Source: Microcebus murinus (Eukaryota > Chordata > Mammalia > Primates > Cheirogaleidae). Taken from it: a stretch of 64,000 nucleotides of DNA. Position numbers and translations under genes: made by a program. The stretch is from contig NC_134109.1 of assembly GCF_040939455.1 (NCBI RefSeq), forward strand, positions 67,682,501-67,746,500. Direction: 5' to 3'. Under the pieces are notes generated by a model. That model was not told the origin of the DNA. It worked only from the letters and a program-made list of their open reading frames with translations, and did no database searches. Below, in pieces: positions 47,131 to 56,225 of this stretch (the stretch's first letter is position 1; each line of letters begins with the position of its first letter).

Positions 47131-48510
47131 TAACTAAACCATTATGATAATTCTGTAATTTGGATTGATGTTACCACTTTCCTTAGACATTACTAGGACA
47201 TTATGCACAAATTGTCTATAGGGCTACTTCTATATTATTTCATATTTTATGACACAATACTTAAAAATATTTTGCTTTCAAAACAGAAACACTGAGTTTT
47301 AATAGATGGGTTTCATTGTCCAACTTTTTAAAATACATGTGTTGTTCATGTGTGCAACTGCCTGTTGGATATCTCCCCCTTGGATGTCCATTAAGCTCCT
47401 CAAACCTAACATGTCCAAAAATCTTAGAGTAGCTTCCAGGCAGTTGGTATAGCTGCTGAACCTTGGGGTCTAGTTTATCCTGGATCAGAGAGTGGGGGGG
47501 AAAGGAGGAAAGGGTCCTTGGAGCTTCTTTAGAAGAGAATGGAGAATTCTCCAAAAATAGAAAAAGAGGAAATGGAAAATGAAAATCTAACTATTCCAAT
47601 GTGTATCAGGCAAGATTTTAATCTTCTATTTTATTTTAATTGCTGTAAAGCAGAAGTCAAGCTAAATTATTTTCAGGTAACACCAAAAGCTACCTTACGA
47701 AGAAACTATCATCACTAAAATGTATCATAACAAACAGTTCCCATTTTGCTGAAAGCTAACAGATTAGCGCCCCTCCTGCTATTACAGAATTTCACCAGGT
47801 TTATTGAGTTCTGAAATGCAAAGATTGAATATCCCCCCTTTACTACCTACCCTTATCCCAAACAGAAGAGATAAAAAATATCAATCCAGGTAATATAAAT
47901 GTGTAGAAATTGCTGAAATTTGTTACATCTTTTCAATAACCTTATTTAGAAATTTCAAACTAATCATATTGCATTTTCAGGGTGTTCGGATTGCTATTAA
48001 CAATGGCAGCCTACTGACCTGAAAGTTCAAGGAGAGAAAGCAAAACTTCATTCCTCCTCTCAGCATTTCAAGGCCCCAATAGGCAGATGAGTGACACGCT
48101 CCAATCTAGCAATGATAAAAAGAGATGTAAGTGACATATTTCCATCCGATTTCCTTACACAGCACTTAATTTTAAAGGAATCTTCTTGCCTGTTTATAAG
48201 AACATGTAATTTATAATAAAGGCATAAGCAAAAACTCACTGCCCAACATTTCTTCAAAAAGATTGTCAAAATTTTTGTTTGCCAAAATGTCAAGCAGTGT
48301 TTCAGAGCCAGGTTGCATCAATACTCAGTTACATCTGGAGAGTGTAAAACTCCAGTTGTAGTGTAAAGCACCTAGAATTTTCAGGATTGGACAAAAGGGA
48401 ATGCAAATTCAAAGGGAGGGAAGCCAAAAACCCAACTGGAACCTGGGTAAAGCATTAAACCCAAATTAGGAGATGCTGAGCTGTTTTAGCCAAGCCAGCC
48501 CATAGCTAAT
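47131..48510. other. Unique non-coding DNA
   Basis: No gene or repeat recognised. The frame 47261-47554 minus has no family features. Confidence 0.4.
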
Positions 48511-48526
48511 CCACAAGGGGGCAGCA
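48511..48526 (+). promoter_or_regulatory. CTCF-type binding motif
   Basis: CCACAAGGGGGCAGCA matches the vertebrate CTCF core (CCAC-N-AGGGGGCAGC type) closely. It sits in a local GC-rich pocket (48500-48560) within AT-rich unique DNA and not in a repeat I can identify. Occupancy cannot be known from sequence. Confidence 0.65.
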
Positions 48527-48889
48527 GTGAGGGCCTGGTCTCGGGGGTGTCGAGGGGCAACCTCAAGATAACAAAGAGGGTTTCTCTTTCCCACTCACTA
48601 GCTCCCAAGACAAAGTGGACTTTGCCACTCACGGCTCTCAGAGATTGAATGTCATAGATTCCAGTGCAAAGAAACAGACTGGTGAGGAGTTTCTGAGGTC
48701 ACATATACTTGTGAAGACTGATCAGCCTAATCATAAATTATTTTCCTATTCTTTAGCAGAGGCCAGTTTTAATCTGGACACTAACGTCCCAGAGCAAAGG
48801 TTTAAGCTGGGTAACGACTTTGATTGTGATACATCTATAACATCAGTTCCCAAGCTTTGGTATGGATAAAAATGTTTTATGAACCTTGT
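48527..48889. other. Unique DNA downstream of the CTCF motif
   Basis: No gene or repeat recognised. Confidence 0.4.
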
Positions 48890-49162
48890 TTTTAAAATGC
48901 AAATATACGTGCAGAAACATTTAACATCATGAGTCATTAGCGAAATGCAAATCGACACCACCATGAGATACCATTTCACACCCACAAGGATGGCTAAAAT
49001 TAAAACAAAAACAAAACAGACAATAACAAATGTTGGCCAGGATGTGGAGAAACTGGATTGTGAAATGGTACAATCATTTCTGAGAAAAGAGTATGGCAGT
49101 TCCTCCAAGTGTTAAGTACACTGTTACCATCTGACCAGCAAGTCCACTCCTCACTACGTATC
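48890..49162 (+). mobile_element. Old LINE-1 (L1M), left part of a nested stack
   Basis: The order 'AACATCATGAGTCATTAGCGA', 'CCATGAGATACCATTTCACAC', 'TGTTGGCCAGGATGTGGAGAA' and 'CCATCTGACCAGCAAGTCCAC' is LINE-1 ORF2 near its end. The element breaks at 49162 and resumes at 52347. Confidence 0.88.
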
Positions 49163-49412
49163 TGTGTTAGTTTGGGTGGTTTAACCAACAGAAATTTACT
49201 TTCTCATCGTTCTAGTGGCTGGAAGTGCAAGATTGAGGTGCCAACCAGGGCTGGTTTCCTCTGAGGCCTCTCTCGTTGGCCGGTGGAGGGCCACCTTCTT
49301 GCTACCTCTTCACATGCGCCCCCCTCTGTGCAGGGTCACCAGCCAGACTGAATTAAGGCCTGTTCTAATGGCCTCCTTTTAACTTAATTACCTCTTTAAA
49401 AGCTGTATCTCC
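49163..49412 (-). mobile_element. MLT1-type MaLR LTR, antisense, left part
   Basis: The order TGTGTTAGTTTGGGTGGTTT, 'AACCAACAGAAATTTACTTTC', 'CAGGGCTGGTTTCCTCTGAGG', 'GCCTCCTTTTAACTTAATTAC' and 'TTTAAAAGCTGTATCTCC' is the antisense MLT1 LTR. A 5-bp duplication of LINE-1 target is GTATC (49158-49162) and ATATC (52347-52351). The LTR breaks at 49412, where the GC-rich insert begins. Confidence 0.88.
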
Positions 49413-49419
49413 TCCGGGG

Positions 49420-49910
49420 ACCTGGGGCACTCAGGTGCGCGCAGGGCCCGGCCGCATCTTCCCGTGGCCACCTCCTCCCGTGGCCACCTCCACCACAAGC
49501 TCCGAGGCCTGGACGCCCGGCCTGGCGACCCGCGAGACCCGCGGCCCTCAGGCCGAGCCGGGGCCTCCCCCGCGGACCGGCAGCGCGTGGCAGTCAGTCC
49601 GAGGTGTCCCTGTAGGGGCCGAGGTCGGAGAGGCCAGGCGGGCTGCAGGGGTCTGGGGCGCCGACTGATGTCCGGGTGGGAGACCCTGAGCCTTCTCCTG
49701 CGTCTCAGAACTTTTCCGGTTACCACAGGCTTCTTCTGTGAGGAGGTTGTACGGGAGACAGCGACGCCGCCGCGCCTGGCAGGCGCACGGGAGCAGAGCT
49801 GCTCACGCCCGCGCCCCTGGCGGCCCACGCCCGCGCCCCTGGCCAGGGGGCGCTCGACACTGGAGCCACAGCACCGGGTGCAGAGACCGCAGACTCTGCC
49901 ATCGGAAGCT
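49420..49910. promoter_or_regulatory. CpG island carried by the retrocopy
   Basis: CpG dinucleotides are packed throughout (for example GCGCGCAGG, CCCGCGAGACCCGCGG, CGACGCCGCCGCGCC), while the flanking DNA is AT-rich and CpG-poor. Two small tandem duplications lie inside: CCCGTGGCCACCTCC at 49461-49475 and 49477-49491, and CACGCCCGCGCCCCTGG at 49804-49820 and 49826-49842. Dense CpGs imply that the sequence is young, unmethylated in the germline, or both. Confidence 0.88.
49838..49855 (+). promoter_or_regulatory. Possible second CTCF-type motif
   Basis: CCTGGCCAGGGGGCGCTC holds CCAGGGGGCGC, a good match to the right two-thirds of the CTCF core. In a GC-rich island chance matches are more likely, so this is weaker than 48511-48526. 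Confidence 0.42.
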
Positions 49911-50770
49911 GAAAGTGCTGACTCAAAGGAGGCTCCCTGTGCATACAGGTTAAGTCAGGTTATTTTGAAAGAGGAAAAACAAGGCTTAAAAGAAGCATTA
50001 CTATGATCAAAGTTCTGTGATTTAGGGCAAAAACCACAGCTAATTTAAGGCCAGAAAAATATATTGGAACTTTCAAGTTTCTGCACGCCTCATCCCCAGT
50101 GTCTAAGGACTGGCCCTGCCTTGGCCAAGGTTGAGCCCTGAAGGGAACAGGGGGAATTCACGAAAGCGCCTGCGGATGGGGGCGGGGGGGCAAGTCCCCC
50201 AACTCTCAGGTATCTCACCGGGGCCTTCAGGAAGCTCACAGGACTCAGACACCCTCCCATGTCCGGCTGCTCTGCAGGGTACCCAGCGACTAGAAACCAA
50301 GTCACTTTTAAGACGCAGACCCCAAGGGCTGATTCTCTCTCCTTCCCTGCTCAACCCAAAGCAGGATCATGGCTCCGCCCAGGCCCTTGATCGGCCGGCG
50401 TCAGTCTGAGTTGATCAGAACGGAACAAGAAATTTAAAAAATTCACTCTGTTCTGCAACTCCTGAAATACCACTGCAGTTGGCTGGCAGGTCAGTTTTCA
50501 GAGACAGCAGCTGCTGTGTCTGTGTGGGCCACTCCTCCCACCTGGGCAAGACTGGCCCCGCAGCAGCAGCTGGTAGAAAAGAGATGCTTTCATCTCGCTG
50601 ACGCCTGAGCCAGTCTGGAAGGGATGGAGATGTCATGGCCAAGGTGGTCTCTCTAGGGTCTCCCTGCCAGGTGAACACAGTGTTCCCTCCTCCAACCACC
50701 GGGGTTCAGCAACTGCATGTGGCAGACTCGTGTGGCCCTCGCCTGTGTCCTGTGGCCCTCACTGTGGGTG

Positions 50771-50955
50771 TCATGCTGCCAGCAGCATGAAGTCGTTGTT
50801 GACATCGACCATGGCCACGTAGAAAGAGGGCACCTCGTTGGTGCACAAGGACGTGTACCTGGCAGGCTCCTGCTCCTGCACCTTCAGCTGCCGCTTCATC
50901 CTTTGCATAGCGTTGAGTGCCAGGCCTCATGCTGCTGCCACATCCGGGCGCAGGT
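50771..50955 (-). pseudogene. Terminal-exon-like block on the strand opposite the retrocopied RNA
   Basis: On the minus strand a splice-acceptor-like edge (GTGTCCACAG, 50956-50965) is followed by coding-like sequence. The final 42 codons run open from an ATG at 50896-50898 to TGA at 50771-50773. The end reads 'RYTSLCTNEVPSFYVAMVDV' then 'NNDFMLLAA'. This is balanced, hydrophobic-rich and unlike the repetitive frames around it. Just upstream the likely frame is broken by a TGA within GCAGCATGA, with an alternative open frame giving 'MWQQHEAWHS'. It may be the last exon of a convergent gene, caught as antisense in the copied transcript. I do not recognise the protein. Confidence 0.42.
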
Positions 50956-52205
50956 CTGTGGACACACAGCAGGGTGAGGGAAACAGAGGACCCTGGACTC
51001 CACCACCTACCCAGCCCCCACCTACCTATAGGGTTGAGTGCAGGAGAGGGCCCTGAACCCACCTGGTACCAGCACGGGGGTCTGGACCTGAGGCCCCACT
51101 CCCACTGCCCCTGGCCAGATCCAGGCCCTCCAGGAGCCCACTTTGGCGCTGCCTACAGGGGAAGGTGGGACAGGGAGACCCATGTCTGGCTTTAGCTGCA
51201 TGACATCAGCACACACTGGAACCATGTTTTTTCCATCTATTTACTTGGCAGTAATGCTGATCATGTAGGATGTCTGTCCGCATCACTGCTCAGTGAGGCT
51301 CCTCCCTGCTGACCCAGGTCCATCTTGGGCAGCCACAGCATCTTATGAGAATCGAATAACAGCTTCACTTCTGTTATTTTCATTTTACAATTATTTGTGG
51401 CCAGTAATACTGTTTTATTTGCATTTAATGTAGAAACTATGCCGTTTAAAAGTGCATGTAAGAGGGCTGGATTAGGGGGTGGGAAGACACACTTTGGGAA
51501 CAAATGGGGAATTCAGGCACCACCCAGGGAGTGAACCATGCTTGGCACTGTCCATGTTATAGTGCTTGTGTAGGAAAACAACCTTATTTTCCTGTGTGTG
51601 TTGAGGGTGGGGAAATAATCTTCATAGCCTTCCAGACATAGCCAGTCTTCTATAAGTGGTGTCTGTGTCTACAGATTTTCTCCACATGCACATGCTCAGT
51701 TGCTTCTAGCCCCAGAATAGACCCACAGACCCCCAGGGACTCACAGCTCAAATTAAACCACTCAGACACCTTCACCTGCCAGGCTTTGGCCCAGTTTAAA
51801 TGAATGTAGTGTAAGATAACACCAGGTGACTCTCTGGATGCTCCCAATTCCATTAAATCACAGAATTATTGATGGACCTCTGGGTTTCCAGGTTACTGGA
51901 TTGTTCCAATGAATATCTTTATATAGATCCCCAATTTTGAAATTTGATAAATATTGTCAGTCTACTTAACTCTACCAATGGACACCTCTCCCAATACTGC
52001 AGGGAGATTGCCTCCTTACCCTACACATCACCTGTTAAGTGGGATCTCATTTAATTTGTGGTTCTAAAATTAATGATTACACTGAACATCTTTTCATTAA
52101 TGCTTGGCCATTTTATCTCCTTTGTATAATCCCTCTTTATATAATGTTTTTTCCTATCCATCTTTTTTCTTATTAATTTGTAATAGTTACTTTTTACATC
52201 ATTAA

Positions 52206-52211
52206 AATAAA
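52206..52211 (+). terminator. AATAAA polyadenylation signal of the retrocopied transcript
   Basis: AATAAA is followed after 22 bases by an A-run (52233-52238) and then the right target duplication, the usual spacing between signal and poly(A) tail in a retrocopy. Confidence 0.72.
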
Positions 52212-52245
52212 ACTATGTGGCACTTTTAGTGTAAAAAAGGAAATT

Positions 52246-52346
52246 AAAGCTTTATCCCCAAATGTAGTCATATTTGGAGGTACTGAGGGTTAAAGATTCA
52301 ACATATGAATTTGTAGCTGGGAGGAGGCATAATTCAGCCCATAACA
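52246..52346 (-). mobile_element. MLT1-type MaLR LTR, antisense, right part
   Basis: 'AAATGTAGTCATATTTGGAGG', 'TACTGAGGGTTAAAGATTCAA' and the end 'AATTCAGCCCATAACA' continue the antisense MLT1 consensus exactly where 49412 stops. The first 14 bases are the target duplication of the retrocopy. Confidence 0.88.
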
Positions 52347-52870
52347 ATATCCAAGAGAACTGAAAACATATATCCACACAAAATCTATACGTGAAATTTC
52401 ATAGCAGCTTTATTTATAATGGCCCAAATTGGAAGCAAACTGGTAAATAGAAAAATAACATATGCTATATCCACATTATGGATTATTATTAGGTAATAAA
52501 AAGGAATGAAGTACTTATTTATGCTTCAATATGGATGAACTTTGAAATCATTATGCTAAGTAAAAGAAACCAGTCACCAAAGGGTACACATTGTATTATT
52601 CCATTTACATGAAATATCCAGATAGTCAAATTCATAGAAACAGAAACTACATTAGTGGTTTCCAGGAGCTAAGGCGAGCAAGTATGGAAAGTGATTGCTA
52701 ATAGGTTTAGGATTTCCTTTGGGGGTGATGAAATATGTTCTGGAATTAGTTACTGGTGGTGGTTGCACAATTTTGTGAATATACTGAAAGCCATTGAATT
52801 GTATACTTTAAAAGGGCAAATTTTATGGTATGAAAATCACATTTTAGTAAATCTATTATTTAAATTAAAA
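52347..52870 (+). mobile_element. Old LINE-1 (L1M), right part and 3' end
   Basis: The order 'ATATCCAAGAGAACTGAAAAC', 'ATAGCAGCTTTATTTATAATG', 'TGGATGAACTTTGAAATCATT', 'AGGGTACACATTGTATTATTC' and 'GGTGGTGGTTGCACAATTTTG' follows the LINE-1 end and 3' UTR. It joins directly to 48890-49162 once the two nested insertions are removed. Confidence 0.88.
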
Positions 52871-52884
52871 ATCAAAGATATAGT

Positions 52885-52975
52885 CTGAACCCCAATTACA
52901 GAGATTCTGGTTCAGAATATCTGGAGAAAGCCTACAAATCTGCATTTTTAACAAATATTTCCCACCTTCAAAGAT
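52885..52975 (+). mobile_element. MER5-type hAT-Charlie fragment
   Basis: 'AACCCCAATTACAGAGATTCT', 'GGTTCAGAATATCTGGAG' and 'AATCTGCATTTTTAACAAAT' is the central MER5A/B consensus, diverged and lacking both ends. Confidence 0.65.
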
Positions 52976-53734
52976 TCTGTTGAACTTGGAGAAATAATAA
53001 GCTAAAAGTTTCATGATGAACTGACACTAGAACCCCTACACTAGGTCTTCTATGCTGCTGAAGGATACTGGTCACCTTGAGGTAGGAGAAGAGTTCACCC
53101 TGAGTTTAGAAAGAACTGAGATGCAAAACTTTGCACTTGACCATTGGAAGGGAGAAGCTACAACATCTACCACAGTGACACAGACGGTCTTTTGGGCCTT
53201 GCATGTTCTGGGAAGATGGAGCTGTAATTCAGAGACAACCAACTCAAGTGTTCATTCCCTGAGTACTTGTGTATAAAACCAAATGCACCTGTGCTTTGCA
53301 CTGGAGGAAGAACATTTATGCTTACTTTCCCAGCTTCCACTCTGAGACAACTGGAGATAAAACAAAAATTACCACAAAGAGTAATAGAAAAGTTACTTCA
53401 GAATAGAAAGATGCCCCTGCATTTTGTTAGCTTTTATTGGATTCTTTTAACCATTACTGAGATCATTTGCAGACACAGGATGCCAAGGTTTGGAGTTTGG
53501 GTTACGGTTAAAATAAGACATAGGACACAGAATTCTGTACTTCTTTCTATAAAGAGTGTTAAGAGTATAAAGCCTGAGTTAGTTCTACAAAAGGAACAAT
53601 CAAGGTTCTTCCCAACACATGTGCTTGATACAAAGCTAATGAGAGAATGATCAAATTATGCAAGCTTTAAATATTATCATGAAAGAAGCAGGCAAACAGA
53701 GCCCAACAAAGTCAATTCATGGAAAACTTTTTCC
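52976..53734. other. Unique non-coding DNA
   Basis: No gene or repeat recognised. The frame 53267-53650 (127 residues) has no known domain and is not supported. Confidence 0.4.
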
Positions 53735-54165
53735 AATTCTCAACCCCTCCAGGTATTCACACCGTTGTGTGGTCCCTTCCCACACTGACCAATAGAATGC
53801 AGCAGAAATGATGATACATCACTTCCAAAACTAGATTGGAACAGACTCCACAGCTTCCAGGTTGGTCACTCTTTCTCTCTTATATCACATAGTCTGAGGG
53901 AAAAGCTAGCTGCCATGTGATGAGTAACCTAGTGAGAGACTCATGTGGCAAAAAAAACGGGGCCTCTTGCTAGCAGCCATCTTACAAGCGGATCCTCCTG
54001 CCCTAGCCTAGCCCTCCGCTGACTGCGGTCCTGGCCAACAGCCTGAGTGCAACCTCAGGAGAGACCCTGAGCCAGAATCACCCAGCTGGGTCATGCTCAG
54101 ATTCCTGATCTCAGAAACTGTGTAAGATAAATATTTATTGTTCTCAGTTGCTATGTTTTGGGGTA
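53735..54165 (+). mobile_element. MaLR/ERVL-like LTR, left part
   Basis: The order 'GTGTGGTCCCTTCCCACACTG', 'ACTTCCAAAACTAGATTGG', 'GCTAGCTGCCATGTGATGAG', 'GCCATCTTACAAGCGGATCC', 'AACCTCAGGAGAGACCCTGAG' and 'TGCTATGTTTTGGGGTAA' is the same LTR class as 30134-30650. The expected terminal 'TTACGCAGCAATAGATAACTAATACA'-like end appears only at about 54384-54410. Confidence 0.7.
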
Positions 54166-54374
54166 AATAAGTTTTGAGATAACTTTTTTAAAGATTTCAT
54201 TTTTGAGCAGTTTCAGGTTCACAGTAAAATTGAGAGGAAGATACAGAAATATCCCTCATACTTTTCCCCCCCAACATGTGCTCAGCCTCCCCCATTGTCA
54301 ACATCCCCCACCAGAGTGGTCCATTGGTTGCAACTGATGAACCTACATTGACACATCATTATCACCCAATTGCG
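54166..54374 (-). mobile_element. Old LINE-1 (L1M) 3' fragment inserted in the LTR
   Basis: The order 'GAGCAGTTTCAGGTTCACAGT', 'AAAATTGAGAGGAAGATACAG', 'CAACATCCCCCACCAGAGTGG' and 'AACCTACATTGACACATCATT' is a common mammalian repeat that I assign to the L1M 3' UTR, antisense. Confidence 0.6.
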
Positions 54375-54410
54375 GCAATTTTTACATAGCAATAAATAAC
54401 TAATACAGAA
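54375..54410 (+). mobile_element. MaLR/ERVL-like LTR, terminal remnant
   Basis: TTACATAGCAATAAATAAC then TAATACAG is the 3' terminus missing from 53735-54165, displaced by the L1M insertion. Confidence 0.62.
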
Positions 54411-54554
54411 AGTTAATACTGTTTTTATACTATATTGTTTTAATCAATTGCTGTCCCCTAATACCTATTGTCTGCCAAAGAGACAACAAAACACACTTAA
54501 AAAAGTAATTAATGATATTAATGAAAAAGTCAGAAACCAATGGCCAGAGGGAGA

Positions 54555-54795
54555 CGGAATAATGTGGTGAGAAGAGGTTTACAGTCAGGCAGATCTGGAT
54601 TCGATTCAGGCTCCACCTTTTTCTCCGTGTGTGACCTTGGACAAGTTTCCTTTTTTTTTTTTTTTTGGACAAGTTTCTTGAACTCTTCTGCCTGTCAACT
54701 GAGGACAATGTCTTCCTCATGGGGCTCTTGCGAAATTTAAATAAATGATCACATATGCGAAGCACCCAGCACACAGAAAGTGCTCAAAAAAGGTT
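54555..54795 (+). mobile_element. MIR SINE containing a poly(T) mini-insertion
   Basis: The order 'CAGTCAGGCAGATCTGGATTC', 'GTGTGACCTTGGACAAGTTTC', 'TTGAACTCTTCTGCCTGTC' and 'AAGCACCCAGCACACAGAAAG' is MIR from head to tail. The core is interrupted at 54650-54664 by a T-run. Confidence 0.85.
54637..54677 (-). repeat. 13-bp direct repeat flanking a pure poly(T) run
   Basis: TTGGACAAGTTTC occurs at 54637-54649 and again at 54665-54677, with C plus 14 T between. MIR continues normally on both sides, so the direct repeat is a target duplication. The insert appears to be only a poly(A) tail, retroposed in the minus orientation. Confidence 0.72.
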
Positions 54796-55869
54796 TATTT
54801 CTCCCCATCCTTTTAGATTCTTGCAATTGCACTTTTGGGTATGAGTGATTACACAATAGTCATATTTTTCTTCTAGCAAAAGTTTTCCTAAGTAGATATC
54901 ATAAAATAAAGTATATCAATCTTTCCCAACACTTTACGGGAAAACAAACCTGACTTCCAGGTGCACCATTTGAATTTTATGAGAATAACTGAATCCTATG
55001 ACTAACTTGGAATACCTGTAATCATTTATTAATCATATGTAAGTAGCAGAAATAATGTTAAAATTATCTCAAAATTACATACCTTATAATACCAACTCCA
55101 TCCCTATTTCCATCTTCAGAGATGACCATATGTAAAGGTACATAATATTTCATGTGCTGTGAGACAGACAACACCTTTGGGTAACATTCAAGGAAGTCAT
55201 ATCCCAATCCCGTAATCAACAAGGCCTGCCCTTTCCTGTACAGAGGAGAAAACAGCAGGATTCGGTAGAAGTTTAGAAAGTCATAGCAAAGTCACACTTG
55301 AACCAGTCGATGAAAGCAAAAAACTTCTTCTTTAGAGAAATGTCTTTCGAGAAATTACCTCTTGAAGCATGTTTCTTAGGTTATAAAACTGTGGAGATCC
55401 TTGTTAAAAATGAAGGAAAAAATATAGGGCAACCAACCTTCCAGTTTTCTGCCAGGGAAGAAGATTCCAAGTGGGAATTCCCTGGGTAGTCGGTTTCCTC
55501 CCACCCACCTGCATTGCCTGTCTGCTCTTCCATCTGTATGCAGAGAACACTGTCTAATCTAACCACAGTGAGAGACAGGTGCCATCTGCCTCACCAGCTC
55601 CGTGACTCACCTTGTGACACATCTAACGCTAAGGAGGGGATGAAGGTTCCAATGGCACAATAGGACTCAAGATTATTAACAGCCCATCTGCTCAGCCAGA
55701 CATTCACCTCAACTGAATGTGAGAACAGGATGGGGAAGGCCCAGCAGAGCAGCCCCATATAATATTAAGCTGACTGATTTGATAGTATTGATGGAGGTTT
55801 CAAGATTGTTTGCTTATTTATTAAGATGATATATGCCCATTGTGAAATTAACTTCAAGTTTAGAAATGA
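54796..55869. other. Unique non-coding DNA
   Basis: No gene or named repeat. Short frames near 55298-55566 are unsupported. Confidence 0.4.
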
Positions 55870-56225
55870 ATATAAATAATCTGTTTAATACTAAATTTCT
55901 TTATAACCATAAACTCCTGTCACATCCACATGACTTCCACCTTCCCTCAAGTCTTTGCTCAGACATCACCTTCTCACTGTCCTTTTCCCAGACCACCTTA
56001 TTTAAAATGATAGGCCTCCACTCCTTGAACATCTGATACTTCTTCCCTCCTTTATTTTACTACATAATACTTACCATCATATAATATGCCATCTAATTTT
56101 CCAATGTGTTTGTTTAATGTTTTGCTCACTCCAGTAGAATTTAAAGTCCATGAGAATTTATAACCAATATCTAAGACAGTATCTAATATTAATACGATAG
56201 ACACTAAATATTTGCTGAATGACTA
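55870..56225 (+). mobile_element. L2 LINE 3' region
   Basis: 'CTTTGCTCAGACATCACCTTC', 'TCACTGTCCTTTTCCCAGACC', 'TACTACATAATACTTACCATC', 'AATTTAAAGTCCATGAGAATT' and 'CACTAAATATTTGCTGAATGA' follow the L2 3' part to its tail. Confidence 0.7.

Larger units (their letters stand above)
49413..52245 (+). pseudogene. 2.83-kb retrocopy of a GC-rich polyadenylated transcript (source unknown)
   Basis: The insert interrupts an antisense MLT1 LTR. Its target duplication is AAAGCTGTATCTCC (49399-49412) and AAAGCTTTATCCCC (52246-52259), 12 of 14 matches. The site TT/AAAAGC fits LINE-1 endonuclease preference. The 3' end has AATAAA (52206-52211) and, 22 bases on, an A-run (52233-52238) with decayed A-rich remains, so the copied RNA ran on this strand. 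The first 500 bases form a CpG island and GC content falls towards the 3' end, as in a promoter-proximal to 3' UTR gradient. Frames such as 49464-50006 (180 residues) have no domain I know, and proteins from this strand are unsupported. The opposite strand holds a terminal-exon-like block (50771-50955) beside intron-like sequence, so the template was not a simple spliced mRNA. Alternatives are an intron-retaining RNA, a lncRNA or a long 3' UTR overlapping a convergent gene. Confidence 0.72.

Noticed and set aside
49388..49828. 146-codon frame, minus strand, arginine-rich
   Set aside because: It runs across the boundary between the MLT1 LTR and the retrocopy, so it cannot be an inherited gene.
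49464..50006. 180-codon frame on the plus strand of the CpG island
   Set aside because: Stop codons are rare by chance at this GC content, several overlapping frames on both strands are equally open, and I recognise no domain. It is kept only as part of the retrocopy.
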